A stretch of DNA of 62,495 nucleotides, from assembly GCA_030037335.1 (NCBI GenBank), contig JASHRN010000249.1, forward strand, positions 1 to 62,495. Direction: 5' to 3'. The stretch's first letter is position 1. Every line of letters starts with the position of its first letter. Positions 7,848 to 16,099 of the stretch are shown one piece after another. The DNA is from Candidatus Acidiferrales bacterium. Lineage in GTDB: Bacteria; Acidobacteriota; Terriglobia; Acidiferrales; UBA7541. The notes under the pieces are model-generated. The model had not been told where the DNA came from. It saw only the letters and a list, made by a program, of their open reading frames with translations, and did no database searches. The position numbers and the translations under genes were made by a program.

Positions 7848-10082
7848 TTAGATGGATACTTCCATCGGATGCCCTTCAAAAACAATTTCCCACGTCGTCT
7901 GGCCGGCTTTGATTTCCATGTGTCGCCGCAACGGTGGCAGCATCCGCGATTTCGGCGCGAGATACATACTCAGCACCCGCTTTGAATCATTCCATTCCAT
8001 CTGAATGCCCATCCACTCGCCTCGGCGGTAGTTAAAAGATTTGCCATCATCTTCATAAAGCAAAAACGAACCGTCAGCGCCCGGATAAATGGTTACGGAC
8101 AGCGGCCCATCAACTTTCTCGCCTATGTATTGTTTCACAGGACCCAGAGGTACGATGGCTCCAGCGCGAACGAAGAGCGGCAAAGTCTCCAGAGCAATTT
8201 CGCGGCTGATTTCGCGGCCTCCTTCTAGCCGTTTATTCGTCCAGAAATCGTACCAATCACCGCGAGGCAAATAGACTAGCCTCGAAGCCGCTCCCTTTTC
8301 ATACACCGGTGCCACCAGAATATCTCGTCCCCAAAGATATTCGTCGTCCCGCGCAACAGCCACAGGATCGTCAGGATAATGCAGCCAGAGCCCGCGCATA
8401 ATCGGCATGCCGGTGATAGAACATTCGTGAACAGCGCTATAGAGGTAAGGCATCATTCTGTAGCGAAGCTCGAGATATTTCCGGCAAATCGGCTCAACCT
8501 GAGGATTATGAAGCTGGCTCGCATCGGGAATTGCCGCACCACCGTAATTGCTTATTTCGATCGGACCGGGATCGCCTGTATCCCAACCCCATGGCAAACG
8601 CAACTTCCAGGTGCGTCCGTGACAACGGAACAGCGTGCAGAACGCGCCGAATTGAAACCACCGCAGATAAAGTTCTGCTGTGAATTCCTTTGTAGGAACG
8701 AACCCTCCAATGTCCGTGCCCCAGTACGGAATGCCCGAAAGCGCTGTATTGATGGCATTTGGAATGTGAGTCTTCAACGTTTCCCATGTTGAATAAACAT
8801 CGCCCGACCACAAAAACGATGCATACCGTTGCATCCCAGCATATCCGTTGCGGTGAAGGGCGTAGGGACGCTCGTTCGGGCGGTCGATTTGCGGCCCCTC
8901 CCAATACATCCGGTTACGCGTCAAACGCGACGCGGCGTCGAGCGGATCACCTTCATCCGGCCACCAGCCATCGACGCCCATCGCGAAATCCTTGCGATGT
9001 GCATCCCAGTAGCAACTCGCTGCCGTTTCATCGAATCGCGCCAACGAACATCCATCATGCACGGTGCCGTGCAATGTGCGCGTGAGAATTACAGCATGCA
9101 GAACAGCGTGAAAATTCTCGCGATGAAATTCGCTCAGAATTGTTTTTGGATCGGGGAAAACTCGCGAATTCCATTCGAACGAACCGTTCTCAGTATTCCA
9201 TCCCGACGGGCAGAAACCAGTGCCGAGATAAATCAGCGCATCGCACGGAAGCTTCTTGTCGCGAAACGTCTTCGCCTCGTCGAGAATCTCCTCGCGGCTG
9301 GCGAGCGTACGATGAGATTGCTGATAACCTAGACTCCACAGCGGAGGCATCTCCGCATGTCCGGTCAGGCGCGCATATTCAGACATGATCGTTGCCGGCT
9401 CGCGCGCTGTTACGAAAAAAATGTCAAGCGGCAGCGCATGATCCAGCTCCTTCGCTTCGAATTTGCTCGAATCGCCGGTGAAATCAAATGTGCCATACGG
9501 CTGATGAATGAACATCGCCCAACCGGAAGTCCCAATGAGCCAGGGGATTGGAAGCCTTCCGCCGTGCGTCGCGAGTTTGTAACCGCCCTGCCCGCTGCGC
9601 ATTGCCTCAAACGAACCACGGCGGTCAAATTGCGGCCCACCCTCGCCAAGGGCCAATAAGGGAGCGTTCCCTGTCGCAAAAGCAACGGCGCCGGTTTCGC
9701 GATCGACCGTCAGTTGTTGAACTGTCCCCGCTGAAGCGCTCTCAATTGTGAACGTCAATGGTTGATCGCTGATGCGGATCGTCACGTCTCGAGACTTTAC
9801 GGTTTGCGGATGTTGAGTTCCGCGCCATTTCGAGATTGGCTCTCCCCATGATTGCCGGACGAGAGAACCATCGCTGGGAATTGTGCCGACCGAACCATCC
9901 TTGATAGGAAGGATGCTCAACCGGAACGTGTGCTCGCTGACCGTCGTAATTTGAACCTCTACGTTGCGACCAGCAACTTGAAAACTTTCAGTCGCCGCTC
10001 CTTCTTGCGCAGGCAACATATATGCTGCGCACGCCGCGGTCATTCCTTTCAGGATTTCTCGGCGTCCATATTGTTTGTTCAC
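7848..10082 (-). CDS. Glycoside hydrolase family 31 enzyme (alpha-glucosidase/alpha-xylosidase type)
   Basis: The 744-residue enzyme starts at GTG 10082, which overlaps the upstream stop as GTGA, so translation is probably coupled. The leader has GRREILKG plus a hydrophobic stretch, suggesting Tat export. An N-terminal beta-domain precedes the catalytic barrel. The retaining-mechanism nucleophile is expected at Asp376 in WWPDEGD and the acid/base at Asp428 in LWSGDVYSTW; the conserved PYWGTDIGGF follows. A C-terminal beta region (PLFVRAGAIVPLG... LYEDDG) completes the family architecture. GH31 members cleave alpha-linked glucose, xylose or related residues; the exact substrate is not predictable here. 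The frame is open upstream to 10460, but that part is antisense-free overlap with the next gene and not protein-like. Confidence 0.92.
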   Translation of the reverse strand: MNKQYGRREILKGMTAACAAYMLPAQEGAATESFQVAGRNVEVQITTVSEHTFRLSILPIKDGSVGTIPSDGSLVRQSWGEPISKWRGTQHPQTVKSRDVTIRISDQPLTFTIESASAGTVQQLTVDRETGAVAFATGNAPLLALGEGGPQFDRRGSFEAMRSGQGGYKLATHGGRLPIPWLIGTSGWAMFIHQPYGTFDFTGDSSKFEAKELDHALPLDIFFVTAREPATIMSEYARLTGHAEMPPLWSLGYQQSHRTLASREEILDEAKTFRDKKLPCDALIYLGTGFCPSGWNTENGSFEWNSRVFPDPKTILSEFHRENFHAVLHAVILTRTLHGTVHDGCSLARFDETAASCYWDAHRKDFAMGVDGWWPDEGDPLDAASRLTRNRMYWEGPQIDRPNERPYALHRNGYAGMQRYASFLWSGDVYSTWETLKTHIPNAINTALSGIPYWGTDIGGFVPTKEFTAELYLRWFQFGAFCTLFRCHGRTWKLRLPWGWDTGDPGPIEISNYGGAAIPDASQLHNPQVEPICRKYLELRYRMMPYLYSAVHECSITGMPIMRGLWLHYPDDPVAVARDDEYLWGRDILVAPVYEKGAASRLVYLPRGDWYDFWTNKRLEGGREISREIALETLPLFVRAGAIVPLGPVKQYIGEKVDGPLSVTIYPGADGSFLLYEDDGKSFNYRRGEWMGIQMEWNDSKRVLSMYLAPKSRMLPPLRRHMEIKAGQTTWEIVFEGHPMEVSI

Positions 10083-12904
10083 CTGCGCCTGCCCTCTGCG
10101 CTCGACTTCTGAACGCTTGTCGAGGCGAGTTCGACCCAGGTCACATCCTTGGTGAGCGGCACGGCGTAAGCGTCGCGCACAACTTGAAACGGTTTTGATG
10201 GTTGATAGGTTCCGACGCCAGCGATCTTTGCCGGTTGCTGGATCCGCAGGAAGGCCGTCGGTGTAAAATCTGTTGATGGAGCGAGGGCAATTCGTACCAC
10301 GTCTGTCTTGGCATTCAACTCGACACCGTCGAATTCGCCGGCATCGAGCGTCAGCCAAAGACCAATCGGGGCGATGTACACGCGCATTCGGAAGGAATCG
10401 AGCGGAGTCACGCTGATTTTTTCTCCTTCCACACGAATGTTTCCGCCAAAAGCCAACCAACCAAACTCAGGTTTTTTCACAATGTAAGTCGCGGTGTTCA
10501 GAGCATGTCCAAAGAAATTTGGGCCGTAATCGCCCGAATAGGGATCGAATTTCAGCATGTCAGGAAACGCGTGAAACGCAACTGACGCGAACCCATCCTG
10601 ATCAATGTCGGTCAGAGCGCCCATGGTTCCACCGTACCCTACGCGCAGAAGGTAAAAATCATCCGGGTGCTCGCGATAGTCGGCGAGCAGTGGCATGGCA
10701 TTAATTCCGGAACCATAGTGATGAAGTTGACGCTCGAGTCGTTGAATCTTTCCCGCATAAATAAAATCCCAATATCGACGGGCGCTTCCGTTGTATCCCC
10801 AGCTTGGTATCGTCGGGTCGTAACCGAGGATGGCATCGAGCGTTTCGTTGGCTTTGTTTTCATAACCGAAATATTTCATCCACGCATAGACTTCTTCTTG
10901 TCCCGTTGAGTCCCATGGCATCTCGCTGCCGAACGGATACGCTTCCTGCTTCCATCTGTCTGCGCGCTCGCGCATCACCTGTTCGAGGTAGTCTGCCTGT
11001 CCGGTCATACTTTCGCGCCGGAGGTCTTGCAGGATCTTCACGAAGACGTCGCCTTCCATTTGGCCGAAGCGTGCCAGTCCGGGAGCAAACTCAGTCATCG
11101 CGATGGATGTCCGGTAAGCATGCATCAAATACCATTGCCAGGAATGATCGGTGACGAGGCCTTGATGATAGCGCGCCAGCCGGTATAGCGCCCAATACGC
11201 CGCGGCAACATGCGGGTAGTTATAGGAACGATCTACCGTCTCTGACTGCTTTTTGTCCCAGCTTGTCCAACTGCCCCAATCAACGTCGTCTCGGTAATAA
11301 CTTCCGAGCACGTCGCCCGGTTGATAGTAGAAGAGGCTCTTCCTCACGCCATAGCGGTACTCATCTCTCTTGTATTGAATACGGCCCCACAAGACCTTAT
11401 CGACAAATTGTTGATACTTGTCGAGCTCCTCTTTGTCGGGCTGGCCAAATTCTTTCATGATGGCCGCAAGCCACGAACCCGCACCGCCTTCGTCACTCAG
11501 ACCTGCGATCCAAACGCGGGGATCTTGCGTGACAATGGCGTTTGCTTGCCGGTCATAGGTCATCACTGACGGGCTGCGATGAAAGGGGTCGTTCGGATCA
11601 ACAAACCATTGCTTGGTCATCAAGAAATGACCCAAATCGGTGACCACCTGCGACTCTGGTTTGATCACGAAGTAGCTGATCGTCTGCTCCAAGCCGTTCT
11701 GATACGTGATCGTCAACCGCGACCGGCCCCACGTGTGCCCGCGCAGCGTGTAGGACTTCCAGCCCGAGGCTGTGTGCGAATCTCTCCGAATGGTGATTGC
11801 GCCTTCCGGATCAACGCTCATCGACCGAATCGGCTTCGCGTATTTCAGGAATAGCCGCGCGTCAATATCCATGGGTAGAACATATCCGGGCACTCCAACC
11901 GCAACTGGCCGACCACTCGCAGCGAGCGTCTTCTCAATGTCGGAAATTGAATCGGAGAGCAGGAACTTAACTCCATATGTTTTTGACTCGCCTGGCGCGA
12001 GGCTCAGCAGGCTCGGAGGATTCCACGGTTCGGCGTTTTTCCATTCGTTTTCGGCGTATGCTGTGCTGTGAACCATCCAATCGTAAAATCCCTCGAAGGT
12101 CACTCCGCGCGGCGTCGGATCATTGAAAATTTGCACCGCGCCACCAGGTCCGCGGTCATCCAGGATCGGTTTATAAGCTTCAAATGGCGTTTTGCCATCA
12201 GGCACCACCAATAGCGCCGGCCCGTGGCCGTTCAACCGCGTCACTTGCAGGTAGCCGGCGTCTTCGCCGATATAGGGATCGTAAAAAGAGCACTTCCCGT
12301 GTGCTTCTTCCAGACTGCGGTCTGTCAGCACGTTATTGAAGATCATCGGAATGCCGAGCGCGCCAATCTCCACAACATGATTGGCGTTGTTTTCCAGCGT
12401 GAATTGCAGTACGAGTTTGCCGCGCTCCAGCGCCCAGGTGCGAGTGAGCTTCAGCGGAAAATCCGCCGGAAGCGTGGCCGCAAGGTCTGCTGCCGCTAGA
12501 ACGTTCCCGGATGCCGTGAGCGCTTTGACCGGCTCGCGCGAAAACGCGGTCGAATAGCTCTTCCAGTCTCCCGACATCCCGGTGCGCAGCCGAAAATCAA
12601 TATCGCCAAGATGGTAGTAGCCGTTCTGTGAGCGCTGCACGAGCAAATCGCCAGGGGTGAAATCAAAGCCGCCGGCGCCTTTCGGCTTGAGCGCTGCGAC
12701 CGTTTGCGACGAGCGCACGAGACTCAAGTCGAAGTCAGGCGTCTCGATGGAAAACGTTCCCTGCGCGAGCATACGGCCTGGCACCGTTGTGGGCGTGCCT
12801 CGCCTACCCTGTGCTTCCGTACGGTAATGCAGCAGCGATAAGCAAATCGCCGCCGCTAGGAAAAATGCAAGGGTAACTCCGCAGAACTTGGCAGAATTTC
12901 GCAC
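10079..12904 (-). CDS. Large secreted protein of DUF5695-like type, probable carbohydrate-active
   Basis: The 941-residue protein starts at GTG 12904 with AGGGG about 7 bases upstream and a signal-anchor (CGVTLAFFLAAAICLSLL). An N-terminal beta-rich half (FTLENNANHVVEIGALGIP) is followed by an alpha-helical, Trp/Tyr-rich half (YPHVAAAYWALYRLARYHQG, GYNGSARRYWDFIYAGK) that resembles an (alpha/alpha) toroid glycosidase, then a C-terminal beta domain. The overall pattern recalls proteins labelled DUF5695 that sit in polysaccharide loci, but the family number is from memory and uncertain. It overlaps the GH31 start by 4 bases, so the two are one operon. It is divergent from the gene at 13057, with a palindrome between them. 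No catalytic residue can be assigned. Confidence 0.75.
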   Translation of the reverse strand: MRNSAKFCGVTLAFFLAAAICLSLLHYRTEAQGRRGTPTTVPGRMLAQGTFSIETPDFDLSLVRSSQTVAALKPKGAGGFDFTPGDLLVQRSQNGYYHLGDIDFRLRTGMSGDWKSYSTAFSREPVKALTASGNVLAAADLAATLPADFPLKLTRTWALERGKLVLQFTLENNANHVVEIGALGIPMIFNNVLTDRSLEEAHGKCSFYDPYIGEDAGYLQVTRLNGHGPALLVVPDGKTPFEAYKPILDDRGPGGAVQIFNDPTPRGVTFEGFYDWMVHSTAYAENEWKNAEPWNPPSLLSLAPGESKTYGVKFLLSDSISDIEKTLAASGRPVAVGVPGYVLPMDIDARLFLKYAKPIRSMSVDPEGAITIRRDSHTASGWKSYTLRGHTWGRSRLTITYQNGLEQTISYFVIKPESQVVTDLGHFLMTKQWFVDPNDPFHRSPSVMTYDRQANAIVTQDPRVWIAGLSDEGGAGSWLAAIMKEFGQPDKEELDKYQQFVDKVLWGRIQYKRDEYRYGVRKSLFYYQPGDVLGSYYRDDVDWGSWTSWDKKQSETVDRSYNYPHVAAAYWALYRLARYHQGLVTDHSWQWYLMHAYRTSIAMTEFAPGLARFGQMEGDVFVKILQDLRRESMTGQADYLEQVMRERADRWKQEAYPFGSEMPWDSTGQEEVYAWMKYFGYENKANETLDAILGYDPTIPSWGYNGSARRYWDFIYAGKIQRLERQLHHYGSGINAMPLLADYREHPDDFYLLRVGYGGTMGALTDIDQDGFASVAFHAFPDMLKFDPYSGDYGPNFFGHALNTATYIVKKPEFGWLAFGGNIRVEGEKISVTPLDSFRMRVYIAPIGLWLTLDAGEFDGVELNAKTDVVRIALAPSTDFTPTAFLRIQQPAKIAGVGTYQPSKPFQVVRDAYAVPLTKDVTWVELASTSVQKSSAEGRRR

Positions 12905-12945
12905 CGCAGCCCCTTTTGGCCTTTCTCGTCCTCCAGTGCAGAAAC

Positions 12946-12963
12946 CGGGAAAACGTTTACCCG
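12946..12963. promoter_or_regulatory. 18-bp palindrome, LacI-type operator candidate
   Basis: CGGGAAAACGTTTACCCG pairs in 8 of 9 positions around a central CG and contains the same AAACGTTTAC core as the site at 4522-4535. It lies between the divergent starts at 12904 (minus) and 13057 (plus), so one bound regulator could control both directions. Confidence 0.6.
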
Positions 12964-13056
12964 ACCGAGCTGGATTGTGATACAACTCATCGCCGGATGC
13001 AAAGAAACAAATTGGTTCCGCGCACCTGCATTTGTGTCGGGCCTGGGGGTAAAGGA

Positions 13057-15423
13057 ATGGATCGCAGGGATTTCTTGAAGGGCCTCGCAATTACGACCGC
13101 CGCAGCGCGTTACTTTCCAACAAACGCTGACGCCGCGAATCTCAAGAATGAGCCAGAAACCATCGTCGGCCGCCCTCTTGGCTCTTCGCGACCGCCCGAT
13201 ATCGAAGGCCACACGCAAATTTGCGAGTTCAAGATCGGCCCCGTCACGTGGAAGGTTTTCGAAGACTTAAGGACTCGTGATAGCGCGATTACTTTCTTAT
13301 CGTCCGCCGGAACCAGTAGGGTGCTCACGAAAACCGCAGAGGCGGTTTTCGATGAAGCATCTGTTCCTTATCTCGGTCTCAGCTTAAAAGACATCGGCAT
13401 GTCAGGGCGAGACCTGCTCGCAGACAAGCTCCTGGAGAATGGTGATCCTGATCCTGAGCAAGTGAGATTGGCTGCTCCACCCATGGCTTCCGGCATGGGC
13501 CGGCGTCCTGTCTATTTTCGCTTACCCTGGAACACGTTCGTCGGAACAAAGGAATGCCTCGACACAATGCCCGTCTACCCGAGCGGAAGTACGCGGACTT
13601 ACCATCCTAGCCAGTACTTCCCGGAACTCAACTCTCCGGCTGCGTCAGAAAAGCGTTTTGAAGGCCTCGTGGGAGCCTGGATGCCCGCCGTTCGCAAAGT
13701 AATGCCCATATCAGATGCGGCTTACGACGAGCTTATCGTATTCGGCGACGTGGAGGCTCACGATAAATTCATCGTCCAAACCTGGCACCGAACGGCCCGA
13801 ATCGAAAATGGGAAAATGACCAAAGTTGTCTACGGCCATAGTTATCCAGCATTTCCTCCCGCGCGCTTGGATCCCCAGCCAGAAGATTTCTACCGCATGC
13901 TTTTGCTTTTTGCGAACTACTGGGACAAACAGTTGCACGATGTTGCCGCTGCGTCTATTCCACAAAACGATTGGATCAACATGTCCCGCTACGCTTTCGC
14001 GAAAGAGCTTATGGTTCGCCCGGGCGGCGTTTACCCCAAGTACGGAGCCGTTGATCGCGATTATTACGGCTCAGAATACGATGGCTTTCAGGACATTTTT
14101 ACGATGTCAGTCGGCGCCAATCTCGAATGGGGCCGATTCGAGATGGCCCGCGCTGTGATCGACAATTACCTAAGCGATTTTACTGATGCCAAGGGCATGA
14201 TCAATATGCGCGGCCCGGAAACGGCTCAGTTCGGCATGGAATTGATGTTGTTTGCGAAGTATTTCAACTACACGCGCGACAGCGCATTGCTCCTGAAGCA
14301 CAAGGAAAAGATCGCTGCGACCGCCAAAATGCTTTGTGAAATGCACGATGAAAGCCTCCAACTGCCCAAAGATGACCCAGGTTACGGGTTGATTCATGGA
14401 TGGAGTGAATCGGATTCTTGCCTCGCTCCCAAACCGGAGACATGGTGGCTTCCTTATTTCGCGAATAGCGCCTTCGCAGCTCGGGGTCTGAAGGATCTCG
14501 CGAATATATGGCGGAAGATCAAGCCCGGTGCGGATGCCGGAGGAATGACAACCGACTGGTTGCGCCGCAGCAAAGTTTTACAAGACGCCGTCGTCGCCAG
14601 CATCAAAGAAAATATTCGCTCCGACATGCAGCCTCCTTATATCGGCACCTATCCCGGAACAAAGCTGACCGTTTGGGAATCAATGGAAAAAGAACGGCCC
14701 AGCCCTCAGGGATGGGCTCACCGCCCGTACACCGAACTCTTGCACGCCGATATGCTGCCGCCGGACCTCGCCAATACTGTGATCGATTGCATGCGCGCGT
14801 ATGGCGGTACCACCCTCGGCATCGTCGCAAATATGGAACGGCCTCATCCCATCGGCCGTGACATCCTCGGATTCATCTCCTACGGCTATGCGCTCGCGCT
14901 TCTGCGGCTCGATCGAATTGAAGAATACCTGCTCTTCCTTTACTCCCACCGTTTCCATGATCACACCCGCGGCAGCTGGACGGCCGGAGAAGTTGCAGGA
15001 ATCGAAGGCGGCACAGCGATTTTCTGCATCCCCGCGCAACAAACAGTTCCCCTGCTTGTTCGTTGGATGCTGGCTCTCGAGGACTCTGACGAAGACCGGC
15101 TCTATCTCGGCAAGGGCATACCGCGAGACTGGCTTGCTTCCGGCAACGAAATCAGAATTGACCATGCGCCCACGCGCTGGGGCCGAGTGAACTTCCAAAT
15201 GAAAGCGGATATGACCGCAAAGAAGGCCACCGCAAGTATCACACTCGCCCGTCCCGGTGCGCCAAAGGAACTGCATGTGAAGTTTCGTTTGCCCAAGGAA
15301 AATGCTCTGCAGAGTGTCACCGTCAACGGCCAGCCGGCCAGACTTGGCGGCACGCATGGCGACGTTGCAATTTGCCCCACTGGCAACCTAGAACGATTTG
15401 AGCTAATCGCGGAGTTCAGTTGA
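13057..15423 (+). CDS. Tat-exported protein with glycosidase-like alpha/alpha-barrel appearance
   Basis: The 788-residue protein starts at ATG 13057 (GGGGG about 7 bases upstream). It begins MDRRDFLKGLAITTAAA, a textbook twin-arginine signal. The middle (EYDGFQDIFTMSVGANLEWG, RGPETAQFGMELMLFAKYFN, LIHGWSESDSC, ETWWLPYFANSAFAARGLKD) shows the helix-turn-helix rhythm and conserved acidic/aromatic residues of six-hairpin glycosidases. A C-terminal beta domain follows (HVKFRLPKENALQSVTVNG). I do not recognise a named family and cannot assign catalytic residues. Its divergent partner operon encodes GH31 and another toroid-like protein, which supports a role in glycan breakdown outside the cytoplasm. 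The selenoprotein candidate begins only 36 bases after its stop and may be co-transcribed. Confidence 0.75.
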   Translation: MDRRDFLKGLAITTAAARYFPTNADAANLKNEPETIVGRPLGSSRPPDIEGHTQICEFKIGPVTWKVFEDLRTRDSAITFLSSAGTSRVLTKTAEAVFDEASVPYLGLSLKDIGMSGRDLLADKLLENGDPDPEQVRLAAPPMASGMGRRPVYFRLPWNTFVGTKECLDTMPVYPSGSTRTYHPSQYFPELNSPAASEKRFEGLVGAWMPAVRKVMPISDAAYDELIVFGDVEAHDKFIVQTWHRTARIENGKMTKVVYGHSYPAFPPARLDPQPEDFYRMLLLFANYWDKQLHDVAAASIPQNDWINMSRYAFAKELMVRPGGVYPKYGAVDRDYYGSEYDGFQDIFTMSVGANLEWGRFEMARAVIDNYLSDFTDAKGMINMRGPETAQFGMELMLFAKYFNYTRDSALLLKHKEKIAATAKMLCEMHDESLQLPKDDPGYGLIHGWSESDSCLAPKPETWWLPYFANSAFAARGLKDLANIWRKIKPGADAGGMTTDWLRRSKVLQDAVVASIKENIRSDMQPPYIGTYPGTKLTVWESMEKERPSPQGWAHRPYTELLHADMLPPDLANTVIDCMRAYGGTTLGIVANMERPHPIGRDILGFISYGYALALLRLDRIEEYLLFLYSHRFHDHTRGSWTAGEVAGIEGGTAIFCIPAQQTVPLLVRWMLALEDSDEDRLYLGKGIPRDWLASGNEIRIDHAPTRWGRVNFQMKADMTAKKATASITLARPGAPKELHVKFRLPKENALQSVTVNGQPARLGGTHGDVAICPTGNLERFELIAEFS

Positions 15424-15459
15424 AACCGTTTAAGCGAAGTACACAAGGGGGAAATCGCG

Positions 15460-16026
15460 ATGACTTGGATAAAAACCGTCCCGCTCACGGAAGCGGCAGA
15501 ATCTCTGCGACGCGCCATTCAGGAACAGCGGCAAGCCTACCCACCTGAGTACTCGTCGCCTGTTTTTCCCACGAAGGACGGAGCATCGGCCATCGTCGCT
15601 TCGCATTCGCTCATTCCGAACACGCTTCTTCATGCCTTCTCAACTTTTGCCGCTCTGATGGCTCCGGACCTGCCGCTCTGTCGTCGTCAGCATGAGCTGA
15701 TCGCCACGGTTGTTTCTGTTTCTAATAAGTGCTGGTATTGAATCGAATCCCACGCAGAGTTTCTGCGTAGAGTGACGTTAGACGCGACATTGGTCGAAGC
15801 TGTGCGCCGCGACTATAGAACCGCTCCCTTGTCCGACGCAGACCGCGCGATGCTCGACTATGCGGTGCGTCTGACGAAGGACGCCACAGCTGTCACGCGC
15901 GACGACCACGAGCAACTAAGAAAAGTAGGATTCGACGACACCGGCATCCTGCAGATCACGCTAATCGCATCATGGTTCAATTACATCAATCGAGTGGCGG
16001 ACGCATTGGGCGTAGGACGGGAGTAA
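15460..16026 (+). CDS. Candidate selenoprotein: CMD/AhpD-like peroxidase-related enzyme with in-frame TGA (Sec94)
   Basis: Read through TGA 15739-15741, this is one 188-residue protein of the carboxymuconolactone decarboxylase/AhpD fold. The active site reads [23 protein letters not shown]. In AhpD the relay is Glu-x11-Cys-x2-Cys-x3-His; here it is Glu79, Cys91, TGA94 and His98 with exactly that spacing, so TGA replaces the second (peroxidatic) cysteine as CxxU. The frame continues to TAA at 16024-16026 with a family-typical C-terminus ([20 protein letters not shown]... [12 protein letters not shown]). The start is ATG 15460 with AAGGGGG 8 bases upstream. A 7-bp hairpin with loop GTT begins 10 bases after TGA. 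Expected role: reduction of hydroperoxides by a thiol/selenol pair. A nonsense mutation of TGC/TGT is the alternative, but it would have to hit this one codon and keep the rest intact. Confidence 0.82.
15752..15768 (+). promoter_or_regulatory. SECIS-like hairpin of the CMD/AhpD-like gene
   Basis: ACGCAGA (15752-15758) pairs perfectly with TCTGCGT (15762-15768) around loop GTT (15759-15761). The loop begins 17 bases after TGA and its first base is G. Known bacterial SECIS elements lie immediately 3' of UGA inside the coding region, about 16-37 bases to the apical loop, with G in the first loop positions bound by SelB. This hairpin meets those criteria. Confidence 0.7.
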
Positions 16027-16099
16027 TATCGTTTCCCGACTACCGTCCGCCTAAACCGCGTCACGCATTTGCTTGAGGCGTGATCCTTCAGGATTAAAG

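Noticed and set aside
10083-10460. N-terminal extension of the GH31 protein
   Set aside because: It lies inside the upstream gene in another frame; the coupled GTG with a Tat-type leader is the better start.
15460-15741. Treating the first part of the CMD/AhpD-like gene as a 93-residue protein or a pseudogene
   Set aside because: The only lesion is TGA at the catalytic Cys codon, the frame resumes exactly, and a hairpin follows; selenocysteine explains this better.
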